A stretch of 64,000 bases of DNA from Acinetobacter calcoaceticus ANC 3811 (GCF_000399665.1 NZ_KB976986.1:1492773-1556772); one strand, 5' to 3'. Positions 45,970-54,555 are shown, counted from the stretch's first letter. Notes: a model not told the origin generated them from the sequence alone. Numbers and translations: made by a program.

Positions 45970-47154
45970 ATGACTATAGGCATGATGAAAAACGCACTCT
46001 ATACCCCAACCATTATTTTAATGGCTATTGCAGCAGGCATTTGTACAGGCGGAAATTATTTTAGTCAGCCACTCATTCATTCAATTAGTGTAAGCCTAAA
46101 TTTAACTGAAACGACTACAGCGTGGGTGCCGACTCTAGCCCAAATCACCTACGCATGTGGCTTACTTTTCTTAATGCCATTAGGGGACATAATAGAAAAG
46201 CGCAAGCTACTATTTATCTTTATGTTATTGGCTTCAAGTGGATTAATTATTAGCGGTTTTTCACACAATATTTATCTTTTACTGCTTGGCACCGTCATTA
46301 CTGGTATATTTTCCAGTTCAGCCCAACTGTTATTACCCCTTGCTGCAAGTCTGGTTCCGATTCAACAAAGCGGCCGTGTGGTTGGCTTTTTACTGAGCGG
46401 ACTGATGATGGGGGTTTTACTCGCCCGTTCCCTTTCAGGGCTGATGTCTACGCTTTTCGCTTGGAATATTATTTATCTGGTCAGTGGTTTTCTATTACTT
46501 ATCATTGCCTTTATTTTGCATCGTAATATCGGGTTATTTCCACCAACCAAATCTGAAAACTACGCAAAAACTATTCGCTCTCTTCCACAGATTTTTATTC
46601 AAAATCGACGGTTAAGAACCAGAACTTATATTGGTGGTTTTACATTTGCTTGTGTGAGTTTAACCTTTACCACCATGTCGTTGCTTCTGGCTCCAGCACC
46701 CTACTTTTTTAGCGACTTTACCATTGGGCTTTTTAGTTTTGTTGGCATGTTAGGAACATTTGTTGCCAATTTTTCAGGTAAATTTATTGACCAAGGCTAT
46801 ATCCATAAAATTTCGATTTTTTGCGGCATTGGGCTTATTTTAAGTTGGATACTATTTTCACTTTTACCCTACCATTTCGCTTTTTACATTATTGCCTTAC
46901 TCATTCTCTATGCTTCTCTTTCTGCTGTACATGTCACCAACCAAAGTATTGTATTTAAACTTAATCAAGAATTACGCTCACGGTTTAATGCGATTTATAT
47001 GACTGGTTACTTTGCTGGCGGCGCTTTAGGCACAACGGCAGGAAGCTACGCTTGGAAACACTTTGGATGGACAGGTGTCTGCATTTTAGGCTTAATTTTT
47101 GCTGTGCTATGTCTTTATTATTGTGTGAGTGATGCAAAAGATCAGCACAATTAA
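45970..47154 (+). CDS. MFS transporter, drug:H+ antiporter-like
   Basis: The 394-residue protein has twelve predicted membrane segments. It opens with GICTGGNYFSQPLIHSISVSL, the same motif as the transporter at 33814-35031, and carries the loop PLGDIIEKRKL. It lies 52 bases behind the IclR gene. The first ATG lacks a ribosome site; ATGs at 45982/45985 after ATAGG are good alternatives and would shorten the N-terminus by five residues at most. The direction of transport is not evident; the family includes sugar and drug exporters. Confidence 0.87.
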   Translation: MTIGMMKNALYTPTIILMAIAAGICTGGNYFSQPLIHSISVSLNLTETTTAWVPTLAQITYACGLLFLMPLGDIIEKRKLLFIFMLLASSGLIISGFSHNIYLLLLGTVITGIFSSSAQLLLPLAASLVPIQQSGRVVGFLLSGLMMGVLLARSLSGLMSTLFAWNIIYLVSGFLLLIIAFILHRNIGLFPPTKSENYAKTIRSLPQIFIQNRRLRTRTYIGGFTFACVSLTFTTMSLLLAPAPYFFSDFTIGLFSFVGMLGTFVANFSGKFIDQGYIHKISIFCGIGLILSWILFSLLPYHFAFYIIALLILYASLSAVHVTNQSIVFKLNQELRSRFNAIYMTGYFAGGALGTTAGSYAWKHFGWTGVCILGLIFAVLCLYYCVSDAKDQHN

Positions 47155-47170
47155 AACTTGTGCTGATCTT
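47138..47170 (+). terminator. Hairpin overlapping the end of the MFS gene
   Basis: A 13-bp stem (AAGATCAGCACAA/TTGTGCTGATCTT) spans the stop codon. No T run follows. Confidence 0.6.
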
Positions 47171-47214
47171 ATATAAAGTTGGCTAATAATTAATTTTAGG
47201 AGCTAGGCTAAATC

Positions 47215-48186
47215 TTATAAAAGCCCTAATAAACGTCCACGAATAATATCTTCTGCATCTTTAACAATTCGGCTGACCAGCTCATCGCATGTCGGAATAT
47301 CATGAATCAAACTTGCGACTAAACCGCATGACCAAGCGCCAGCATTGACATCGCCATCAATCATGACTTTTGGATAAACGCCAGCAACCTCTTCAATAAT
47401 ATCTTCAAATTTAATGTTATCGCCCAATGTTTTTTCTTTTGCCAAGATTTTTTCTACAGCAGCATTATTCATGACACGTTCTGTGTTTCGCAAAGCACGC
47501 ATAATTAAACGCGTATCTCGTTCGGTTGCATTCAAAATTGCCTGTTTCACATTTGCATGTACAGGAGCTTCCTGAGTCGCAATAAAACGGGTTCCCATAT
47601 TAATTCCATCGGCTCCCATCGCCAAAGCAGCAGCGAGTGAGCGCCCATCTGCCATACCACCTGAAGCAACAAACGGGATTTCTAATGCATCGGCTGCTAA
47701 AGGTAATAAAATCATATTTGGCACGTCATCCTCACCGGGGTGCCCACCACACTCAAATCCATCTACAGAAACCGCATCGCACCCAATTTGCTGTGCTTTT
47801 AAGCTATGTCGAACCGAAGTACATTTGTGAATTACTTTAATGCCAGCAGCCTTTAAATATGGCATGACCTGTTCAGGATTACGCCCCGCTGTTTCTACAA
47901 CCTTTACTCCACCTTTAATGATTGCTTCTACAAAACCCGGATAATCAGGAGTATTTACCGTAGGCAAAAAGGTTAAATTTACCCCAAAAGGCTTGTCGGT
48001 CATTTCTCGGCAACTTGCAATTTCTTTTGCCAGATTTTCAGGTGTACGCTGAGTTAAGCCAGTAATAATGCCTAGCCCACCCGCGTTTGAAACCGCAGCT
48101 GCAAGCTCTGCAAAACCAACATAATGCATACCACCTTGAATAATTGGGTGCTCGATTTCAAATAGTTCTGTAATTTTGGTCTTCAT
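47215..48186 (-). CDS. Nitronate monooxygenase (2-nitropropane dioxygenase family)
   Basis: This is an FMN-dependent TIM-barrel protein of 323 residues from ATG 48186. The opening motif IIQGGMHYVGFAELAAAVSNAGGLG and the FMN phosphate loop VASGGMADGRSLAAALAMGADG are both present. In other proteobacteria such proteins detoxify propionate 3-nitronate, a metabolic inhibitor mimicking succinate. Some family members are instead enoyl reductases (FabK-type). Placement between dicarboxylate genes fits a link to succinate-like metabolism, but this is inference. The GTG at 48201 would lengthen it by five residues. It is divergent from the second hydratase gene, sharing operator copy 4. Confidence 0.88.
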   Translation of the reverse strand: MKTKITELFEIEHPIIQGGMHYVGFAELAAAVSNAGGLGIITGLTQRTPENLAKEIASCREMTDKPFGVNLTFLPTVNTPDYPGFVEAIIKGGVKVVETAGRNPEQVMPYLKAAGIKVIHKCTSVRHSLKAQQIGCDAVSVDGFECGGHPGEDDVPNMILLPLAADALEIPFVASGGMADGRSLAAALAMGADGINMGTRFIATQEAPVHANVKQAILNATERDTRLIMRALRNTERVMNNAAVEKILAKEKTLGDNIKFEDIIEEVAGVYPKVMIDGDVNAGAWSCGLVASLIHDIPTCDELVSRIVKDAEDIIRGRLLGLL

Positions 48187-48292
48187 ATTATTTCCACTCA
48201 CTGTTTTATAACTAGCTTCTCATTTCCTTCGCAGAGCTAGATGCTTATTTACGCATAGATCCTGTCGTCTTTTAAAGTGATTTAAGCCAAAA

Positions 48293-48309
48293 ATTTCACA
48301 ATACAAAAT
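48293..48309. promoter_or_regulatory. Palindromic operator copy 4
   Basis: ATTTCAC-AAT-ACAAAAT (on the other strand ATTTTGT-ATT-GTGAAAT) is the same pattern as copy 1. It lies centrally between the divergent nitronate monooxygenase and hydratase genes, about 107 bases from each start. Weaker match than copies 2 and 3. Confidence 0.5.
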
Positions 48310-48416
48310 TTTATACCACAATATAAAACAAAGTAATTGATAACGGAATTATTTTCCGATAGCATCATTTTAATGAGTTTAAATTTTAGACGGAAAGTTA
48401 TTTAAAGGAATGAATG

Positions 48417-49226
48417 ATGCAGCAGGACAATAAAACTCAAAATAAGCTAAAAACAGGCACAATCCATGAGTGTTTAGATAAACATATACTAACGCTCACC
48501 ATGAGCAACCCTAACAAAAAGAATGCGATTAACTATGAAATGTATTCAGCCCTAAGTCAGGCATTAGATCAAGCTGCAACAAATCAAGGTGTTCATGTGG
48601 TTGTACTTACTGGTGAAGGTTCTGCATTTACCAGTGGTAATGATGTCAATGCATTCGAAACACGCGATACATCAAGTTCCGAACCACCCGCTTCGATTGT
48701 TTTCCTAAAAAACTTAGCAACGTTTCCAAAACCGATTATTGCTAAAGTAAATGGTGTGGCAATTGGTATTGGCAGTACTATGCTTCTACATTGTGACCTT
48801 GTGTATGCAAGCCAAGGCTCTATTTTTCAGTTTCCCTTTGTGAATTTGGGGCTTGTACCTGAAGCTGGCTCCACCTACATCTTGCCAAGGCTCTTAGGTT
48901 TTGCACGCGCTTCTGAAATTATTTTATTGGGTGAAAAGTTTTCGGCAGACCAAGCAAAAAATTATGGTCTGGTAAATGAAATATTTGAAGCAACTGAGCT
49001 GGATCAAGCGGTTGAAGATGTGGCAATTAAACTTGCTCACAAACCAAGCCAAGCCTTACAGCTCAGTAAAAAGTTACTAAGAGATATGCCAATCGATGAT
49101 CTACTCAATCGTATTGATCATGAGTCGACTATTTTCTCACACTGTTTACAGGGTTCCGAGTTTAAAGAAGCATTAAGGGCTTTCAAAGAAAAACGGAAAC
49201 CAAACTTTCACAACCAAACAGTCTAG
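48417..49226 (+). CDS. Second enoyl-CoA hydratase/isomerase
   Basis: The 269-residue crotonase-fold protein has GEGSAFTSGNDVNAFE and GVAIGIGSTMLLHCDLVYAS as oxyanion motifs, but GxGGG is replaced by the smaller IGIGS. The acid-base segment is VNLGLVPEAGSTYILPR. This points to an isomerase-like or 2,3-dehydroacyl-CoA hydratase subfamily distinct from dcaE. The start at ATG 48417 has better spacing to AAAGG than the ATG three bases before it. It belongs to the second module by its operator, and ends with a terminator shared with the second IclR gene. Confidence 0.88.
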   Translation: MQQDNKTQNKLKTGTIHECLDKHILTLTMSNPNKKNAINYEMYSALSQALDQAATNQGVHVVVLTGEGSAFTSGNDVNAFETRDTSSSEPPASIVFLKNLATFPKPIIAKVNGVAIGIGSTMLLHCDLVYASQGSIFQFPFVNLGLVPEAGSTYILPRLLGFARASEIILLGEKFSADQAKNYGLVNEIFEATELDQAVEDVAIKLAHKPSQALQLSKKLLRDMPIDDLLNRIDHESTIFSHCLQGSEFKEALRAFKEKRKPNFHNQTV

Positions 49227-49238
49227 ATACACCTACTA

Positions 49239-49271
49239 AAAAGCCAGCATTGAAAATCAAAGCTGGCTTTT
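49239..49271. terminator. Bidirectional terminator
   Basis: The stem AAAAGCCAGC/GCTGGCTTTT with a 13-base loop lies between the convergent hydratase and IclR genes. Confidence 0.85.
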
Positions 49272-49290
49272 ATAAATAAATCAGATTGGT

Positions 49291-50142
49291 TTAGCTAATC
49301 TCGGTACGAATATTATTCACCATGTGTAAAAGACGCGGTGCAATATCTTCTTCGAGTTTTTCACGGTTCATAATAAAACTTGGACCGCCACAGTTAAACA
49401 CCAGCAAACCATGTTGTTCATGGATGAGTGGTACTGCAACTGAATTTACATCTTTATGCCATTCACCGATTGAAAAACAGTATCCAAAATCTTGGTAGTC
49501 TTTAAACGCTTTGTCTAGATCACGGTTAATCTTGATCCAGTCTTCTTTGTGCTTGCTACGAATAGCATCAAGTAAAAACTCTCTTTCATCTTCAGGCATT
49601 GCAGCTAAACAAGCACGTCCCATTGAACTTAAGTGAATCGGTAAATAGGTTCCGACTTGACGACGCATGGTCATATTGCCTTTACCTTGTACCACATCAA
49701 GATAAATCATATTCAGTCGATCACGTGTTGCCATTGCAACAGCAGCGCCAGCATAGTCTGCCAGATTTTTCATATATGGATGAGCAATAGAGCGAATCGA
49801 TACGTTAGACAGCATGGAATAACCAAACGCAAGAACACCCACTGAAAGCTGGAATTTGCTTGAGTTAGGTACTTGTTTGATATAACCCAAACGCGACAAG
49901 GTATGTGTAAGGCGAGTAATGGTTGGTTTTGGCAAACCTGTCATCTGAGCAAGTTCTTGATTACCCAAATGTTGATGCTTAGGCGTAAAACAACGTAATA
50001 GCTCTAAACCACGTGCTAATGCAGTAATAAATTGGCGATCATTTTCATCCTGCATATCTTCAATCGGATGTAATAATTCATGCCTTAACGGCGCTAATAA
50101 TTTTTCTGTCGGTTCTGCATCAACTGCATCGTTCATTGTCAT
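49291..50142 (-). CDS. Second IclR-family regulator (paralogue)
   Basis: From ATG 50142 the product is 283 residues; earlier in-frame starts overlap the operator at 50158-50174. The HTH (NQELAQMTGLPKPTITRLTHTL) and the ligand domain (ATRDRLNMIYLDVVQ; LSSMGRACLAAMPEDERE) share long identical blocks with the regulator at 45075-45917. The two probably recognise the same operator, with different effectors. It lies between the second hydratase and CoA-transferase genes, so it likely controls the second module. PcaU/PobR-type IclR proteins act as activators and repressors. Confidence 0.92.
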   Translation of the reverse strand: MTMNDAVDAEPTEKLLAPLRHELLHPIEDMQDENDRQFITALARGLELLRCFTPKHQHLGNQELAQMTGLPKPTITRLTHTLSRLGYIKQVPNSSKFQLSVGVLAFGYSMLSNVSIRSIAHPYMKNLADYAGAAVAMATRDRLNMIYLDVVQGKGNMTMRRQVGTYLPIHLSSMGRACLAAMPEDEREFLLDAIRSKHKEDWIKINRDLDKAFKDYQDFGYCFSIGEWHKDVNSVAVPLIHEQHGLLVFNCGGPSFIMNREKLEEDIAPRLLHMVNNIRTEIS

Positions 50143-50157
50143 ACCAATCCATATTTT

Positions 50158-50174
50158 GTTTCGCACTGCGAAAA
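50158..50174. promoter_or_regulatory. Palindromic operator copy 5, at the second IclR start
   Basis: GTTTCGC-ACT-GCGAAAA has a perfect TTTCGC/GCGAAA core 16 bases upstream of the chosen start codon, so occupancy would block initiation of the regulator's own mRNA. Confidence 0.65.
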
Positions 50175-50322
50175 TTATAATCTATTTTTTCTATAAATAG
50201 CAAAAGAGCAAACATCCGAGTCTGCATCTAAAAGATAACTTCATTTAACTCATTAAAGCGAAAGATTAAATATTTTATTTTCTGATTTTAAATATAATTT
50301 TAACCTTCCGCTTTTAAGCTAC

Positions 50323-51540
50323 TTATTCAATTACGCCCTTTTCTTTAAGCTCGGCTAACTTGTCTGAAGAAACCACTCGGCCCAAAACGGCCTGCGTATG
50401 CTCACCCAACAACGGAGGAGCTGTTTTGTATTCAACTGGCGTTCTAGAAAGTTTGATTGGCGAGCCAATTACCTTCAATTTCTCACGTTGAGGATGGTTC
50501 ATCTCGACTAACATTTCTCGGGCAATGACTTGCGGCTCTTGAAAAGCTTGTTCTAAGTTATTAATCACACCGACAGGAACTTTAGCGGCATAAATTGCAT
50601 CTACCCATTCATCTGCTGTTTTTGTTAAAAAGTGTGTTTGTAAAATTCCAATAATTTCATCACGATGCTTAATGCGGTCTGCATTTCGGGCAAAACGTGC
50701 ATCATTTGGTAAATCGGGTAAACCAATACTTCTACAGAGTTGAATAAACTGAGTGTCATTTCCACACGCGATAATAAAATCACGATCAGCAGCTTTAAAC
50801 ACTTGATAAGGCACAATATTGGCATGTGCGTTGCCATAACGCTTAGGGATATTTCCTGATGAAAGATAGTTCATTCCCTGATTTGCCATTGTGGCAATTT
50901 GAACATCAAGCAAAGCCATATCAATGTATTGGCCTAACCCCGTCACATGGCGATTGAGTAAAGCAGCCTGTATGGCAATCGTAGAATAAAGACCGGTGGC
51001 TAAATCAGAAAATGCGACCCCTACTTTTTGTGGACCGCCGCCCGGCAAATCATCGCGCTCACCCGTGACCGACATGAGTCCGCCCATGCCCTGAATAATA
51101 AAATCATAACCGGGCTCTTGTGCTCTTGGGCCATTTTGACCAAAACCTGTAATCGAGCAATACACCAGTTTGGGGTTAATGGCAGATAAAGACTCATAGT
51201 CCAAACCGTATTTTTTCAAAGAACCCGCTTTGTAGTTTTCAATCACGACATCCGTGTCTTGAATAAGAGCTTTAATCAATTCTTGGCCATCAGAACTGGC
51301 TATGTCGATGGCAACCGATAGTTTATTGCGGTTAGTGGACTGATAATAAGCAGCTTCTTGAGTGTCTTGGCCTGAGTCATCTTTCATCCAAGGTGGCCCC
51401 CAAGAACGGGTATCATCACCGACTTTCGGTCGTTCAATCTTGATTACTTCTGCGCCTAAATCGGCAAGAATCTGTCCACACCAAGGTCCTGCCAACACCC
51501 GACTTAAGTCAAGTACCCGAATTCCATTTAAAGCACCCAT
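50323..51540 (-). CDS. Class III (CaiB/BaiF-type) CoA-transferase
   Basis: The 405-residue product starts at ATG 51540. It opens with GIRVLDLSRVLAGPWCGQILADLGAEVIKIERP, the family hallmark, with the catalytic Asp in YDFIIQGMGG-type context and DVQIATMANQGMNY. Class III enzymes move CoA between acyl groups by ordered ternary complex, unlike DcaIJ. Members such as the succinate-hydroxymethylglutarate/glutarate CoA-transferases act on dicarboxylates. It faces the second acyl-CoA dehydrogenase gene, with two operators between. It may substitute for DcaIJ in a parallel pathway. Confidence 0.9.
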   Translation of the reverse strand: MGALNGIRVLDLSRVLAGPWCGQILADLGAEVIKIERPKVGDDTRSWGPPWMKDDSGQDTQEAAYYQSTNRNKLSVAIDIASSDGQELIKALIQDTDVVIENYKAGSLKKYGLDYESLSAINPKLVYCSITGFGQNGPRAQEPGYDFIIQGMGGLMSVTGERDDLPGGGPQKVGVAFSDLATGLYSTIAIQAALLNRHVTGLGQYIDMALLDVQIATMANQGMNYLSSGNIPKRYGNAHANIVPYQVFKAADRDFIIACGNDTQFIQLCRSIGLPDLPNDARFARNADRIKHRDEIIGILQTHFLTKTADEWVDAIYAAKVPVGVINNLEQAFQEPQVIAREMLVEMNHPQREKLKVIGSPIKLSRTPVEYKTAPPLLGEHTQAVLGRVVSSDKLAELKEKGVIE

Positions 51541-51596
51541 CTTCATCCCACTATATTTTATGACTTATTTCCTATAGGAAAACTTATCCATTTAAA

Positions 51597-51613
51597 ATTT
51601 CGCATAGCGATAT
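51597..51613. promoter_or_regulatory. Palindromic operator copy 6
   Basis: ATTTCGC-ATA-GCGATAT lies 56 bases upstream of the class III CoA-transferase start. It is the copy nearest that gene in the 332-base divergent region (51541-51872), which otherwise holds AT-rich DNA. Confidence 0.65.
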
Positions 51614-51740
51614 ATATTTTTAATATACACAGGTCTTTTTAAAAATCAAACTATAATTTTCCACTAAAAATAATGTTTTTTTATAAGAAAATATAGCTTA
51701 AATAAATCAATAAATTAGCTAAAGACAAATCAATAACAAA

Positions 51741-51757
51741 GTACCGCATTGCGAAAT
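51741..51757. promoter_or_regulatory. Palindromic operator copy 7
   Basis: GTACCGC-ATT-GCGAAAT has one good half and one diverged half. It lies 115 bases before the second acyl-CoA dehydrogenase gene. Confidence 0.5.
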
Positions 51758-51872
51758 TAATTTTCAAAATATATTGTTTTGCATTCATCCTTTGATTACT
51801 ATCGCTTCAAATATTGATGATTTTACGAACATCACCTTGATGTTTTTTGCATTTAGTAAAAAGGACGAGACT

Positions 51873-53024
51873 ATGATTCGAGATCAGGAAACCTTAGATC
51901 AACTTGTTGATATGATTCGACAATTCGTTGAAGGTATATTAATTCCTCATGAGAATGAAGTCGCTGAAACGGATGAAATTCCTCAGGATATCGTTGAACA
52001 GATGAAAGCTTTGGGTCTATTTGGTTTAACCATTCCCGAAGAGTACGAAGGTCTTGGACTGACGATGGAAGAAGAAGTCTATGTCGCTTTTGAACTAGGC
52101 CGTACCTCTCCTGCTTTTCGCTCTCTTATTGGGACCAATAATGGCATCGGCTCAAGTGGCCTGATCATTGACGGTACTGAAACACAGAAATCATTTTTCT
52201 TGCCGCGTTTAGCACGTGGTGAAGTGATTAGTTCTTTTTGCTTAACCGAACCAGATGCGGGTTCTGATGCTGCTTCTTTAAAAACCAGCGCAGTAAAAGA
52301 GGGTGACTTTTATATATTAAATGGCACCAAACGCTTTATTACCAATGCCCCTCATGCTGGCGTATTTACAGTCATGGCACGTACAAACTTTGATATTAAA
52401 GGCGCTGGTGGCATTTCTGCTTTTATTGTCGATAGCCAAACTCCGGGTATTTTTCTTGGCAAACGCGATAAAAAGATGGGGCAAAAAGGCGCTCATACCT
52501 GTGACGTTATTTTTGAAAATTGTCGTATTCCTGCTTCAGCACTCATTGGTGGTGTTGAAGGTGTTGGTTTTAAAACTGCCATGAAAGTGCTGGATAAAGG
52601 CCGTTTACATATTGCGGCTTTGAGTGTTGGAGCAGCAACCCGAATGCTAGATGATTCTTTAAATTACGCTATTGAACGTAAGCAATTTGGACAACCAATT
52701 GCCGAATTTCAACTCATTCAAGCCATGCTTGCCGACTCAAAAGCCGAAATTTATGCAGCCAAATGTATGGTCTTAGATGCTGCACGCCTACGCGATGCGG
52801 GACAAAACGTTAGCACCGAGGCTTCTTGCGCAAAAATGTTTGCAACCGAAATGTGTGGCCGTGTCGCTGATCGCTGCGTACAAATTCACGGCGGTGCGGG
52901 CTATATCAGTGAATATGCCATTGAACGTTTTTATCGCGATGTCCGTTTGTTCCGTCTTTATGAAGGCACCACCCAAATTCAACAAATGATTATTGCCCGA
53001 AACATGATTCGCGCGGCTTCTTAA
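51873..53024 (+). CDS. Second acyl-CoA dehydrogenase (paralogue of dcaA)
   Basis: The start at ATG 51873 (MIRDQETLD) follows AAGGACG. An earlier in-frame start would add 33 residues not present in the paralogue. The 383-residue product has the same motifs as the dcaA-like enzyme (LTEPDAGSDAASLKTSA; QIHGGAGYISEYAIERFYRDVR). Long blocks are identical to it, e.g. the VEGVGFKTAMKVLDKGRLH stretch. It probably makes the unsaturated bond in another dicarboxylyl- or branched acyl-CoA. It is co-directional with the MFS gene 61 bases downstream. Confidence 0.9.
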   Translation: MIRDQETLDQLVDMIRQFVEGILIPHENEVAETDEIPQDIVEQMKALGLFGLTIPEEYEGLGLTMEEEVYVAFELGRTSPAFRSLIGTNNGIGSSGLIIDGTETQKSFFLPRLARGEVISSFCLTEPDAGSDAASLKTSAVKEGDFYILNGTKRFITNAPHAGVFTVMARTNFDIKGAGGISAFIVDSQTPGIFLGKRDKKMGQKGAHTCDVIFENCRIPASALIGGVEGVGFKTAMKVLDKGRLHIAALSVGAATRMLDDSLNYAIERKQFGQPIAEFQLIQAMLADSKAEIYAAKCMVLDAARLRDAGQNVSTEASCAKMFATEMCGRVADRCVQIHGGAGYISEYAIERFYRDVRLFRLYEGTTQIQQMIIARNMIRAAS

Positions 53025-53033
53025 TCAAATTTA

Positions 53034-53063
53034 AAGCACTTCAAAACGACTTGAAGTGCTTTC
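53034..53063 (+). terminator. Intercistronic hairpin before the MFS gene
   Basis: A perfect 12-bp stem AAAGCACTTCAA/TTGAAGTGCTTT with a 6-base loop lies between the dehydrogenase and transporter genes. It may attenuate read-through or stabilise the upstream mRNA. Confidence 0.6.
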
Positions 53064-53085
53064 AGTCAAATGTAGGTAATGGATT

Positions 53086-54336
53086 ATGGCTACAAATTAC
53101 AAAAAAGGTCTTTCTCGTATACAGCCTCATACGTGGAAAATAGCATTTATTTTTGCATTTTTGGCGCTATTGGTAGATGGTGCAGATTTGATGATGCTGT
53201 CTTATAGCTTAAATAGTATTAAGGCAGATTTTGGATTAAGTTCAGTACAAGCAGGTATGCTCGGCAGTTTTACATTAGCAGGTATGGCTGTTGGTGGAAT
53301 TTTTGGGGGATGGGCGTGCGATAAATTTGGTCGCGTCCGCATTGTTGTTATTTCTATTTTAATTTTCTCACTCCTCACCTGTGGCTTAGGTTTTACTCAG
53401 AGCTTTCTTCAATTTGGTATTTTAAGATTTTTTGCATCACTTGGTTTGGGTTCACTTTATATTGCCTGTAATACCCTCATGGCCGAATATGTACCAACAC
53501 GTTTCCGTACAACTGTACTCGGCACGCTACAAGCTGGCTGGACCGTAGGTTATATTGTTGCAACCTTACTTGCAGGCTGGATCATTCCGGATCATGGCTG
53601 GCGCATGCTGTTTTACGTTGCGATTATTCCCGTTGTTATTGCTGTTCTCATGCATATTCTGGTACCTGAACCAGAAGCATGGCAAAAGTCTCGACTACAA
53701 CAACCTGTTGTGGCTCAAGACGCATCGAAAACTTCAGCATTTAAGCTTATTTTCCAAGATAAACAAAACCGCAAGATGTTTATCTTATGGGCTTTAACCG
53801 CGGGCTTTTTGCAGTTCGGCTACTATGGTGTAAATAACTGGATGCCGTCATACCTTGAAAGTGAACTGGGTATGAAATTTAAGGAAATGACGGCCTATAT
53901 GGTAGGTACATATACCGCCATGATTTTAGGTAAAGTTCTTGCAGGCATGATGGCAGATAAATTAGGGCGTCGTTTTACCTACGCGTTTGGAGCAATCGGT
54001 ACAGCTATTTTCCTACCGCTAATTGTTTTTTATAACTCACCAAGCAACATTCTATATTTACTAGTCACCTTTGGTTTCCTCTACGGCATCCCTTATGGCG
54101 TAAATGCAACCTATATGACCGAAAGTTTTGCGACAGCCATTCGCGGTACAGCTATTGGTGGAGCCTATAATGTCGGACGTTTAGGTGCTGCATTAGCCCC
54201 TGCAACTATCGGTTTCTTAGCATCTGGCGGCTCGATTGGTTTAGGTTTTATTGTGATGGGTGCAGCTTATCTGATTTGTGGTGTGATACCCGCTCTATTT
54301 ATTAAAGAAAAATTATATGACCCTCAAAAGTCATAA
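53086..54336 (+). CDS. AAHS-type MFS transporter (paralogue of dcaK)
   Basis: The 416-residue protein has twelve predicted membrane segments. Helix 1 carries LLVDGADLMMLSYSLNSIK, and the MFS loop is GWACDKFGRVR. It resembles the transporter at 37772-39055, sharing GYYGVNNWMPSYLESELG-like and MKFKEMTAYMVGT-like blocks. It probably imports the substrate of the second module. The last gene of that operon, it is followed by a series of hairpins and a decayed phosphonate gene. Confidence 0.88.
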   Translation: MATNYKKGLSRIQPHTWKIAFIFAFLALLVDGADLMMLSYSLNSIKADFGLSSVQAGMLGSFTLAGMAVGGIFGGWACDKFGRVRIVVISILIFSLLTCGLGFTQSFLQFGILRFFASLGLGSLYIACNTLMAEYVPTRFRTTVLGTLQAGWTVGYIVATLLAGWIIPDHGWRMLFYVAIIPVVIAVLMHILVPEPEAWQKSRLQQPVVAQDASKTSAFKLIFQDKQNRKMFILWALTAGFLQFGYYGVNNWMPSYLESELGMKFKEMTAYMVGTYTAMILGKVLAGMMADKLGRRFTYAFGAIGTAIFLPLIVFYNSPSNILYLLVTFGFLYGIPYGVNATYMTESFATAIRGTAIGGAYNVGRLGAALAPATIGFLASGGSIGLGFIVMGAAYLICGVIPALFIKEKLYDPQKS

Positions 54337-54343
54337 AAAGATC

Positions 54344-54531
54344 TATCACATAGGTCATATGCCTATATGGTTGATAGTTCTAACAATCTAAATATATGTT
54401 TTGGATCGTTAGTAGGATATAAGGAATCTACTACTCAACGTAAGTTATTCCTTATTTCCATATATGTAGAGTTTATCTACTCTTCATTTTAATTTTTTAG
54501 GTAAGCTTAGCTCCCAAGGGAGCTAAGCTTA
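54344..54531 (+). other. Cluster of five inverted repeats after the MFS gene
   Basis: Stems seen include TATCA.../...TGATA (54344-54376), CTAACAATC/GATCGTTAG (54380-54412), ATAAGGAAT/ATTCCTTAT (54419-54455), GTAGA/TCTAC (54466-54480) and TAAGCTTAGCTCCC/GGGAGCTAAGCTTA (54502-54531). The last has a 14-bp arm and a 2-base loop. T runs are on the wrong side for simple terminators. They could be an RNA or a decayed junction. Confidence 0.45.
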
Positions 54532-54555
54532 AAAATATATAGACCTAAACTTTGT

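Noticed and set aside
54502-54531. Long palindrome as a transcription terminator
   Set aside because: T runs lie before, and A runs after, the stem on both strands, the reverse of an intrinsic terminator; kept only as an inverted repeat.
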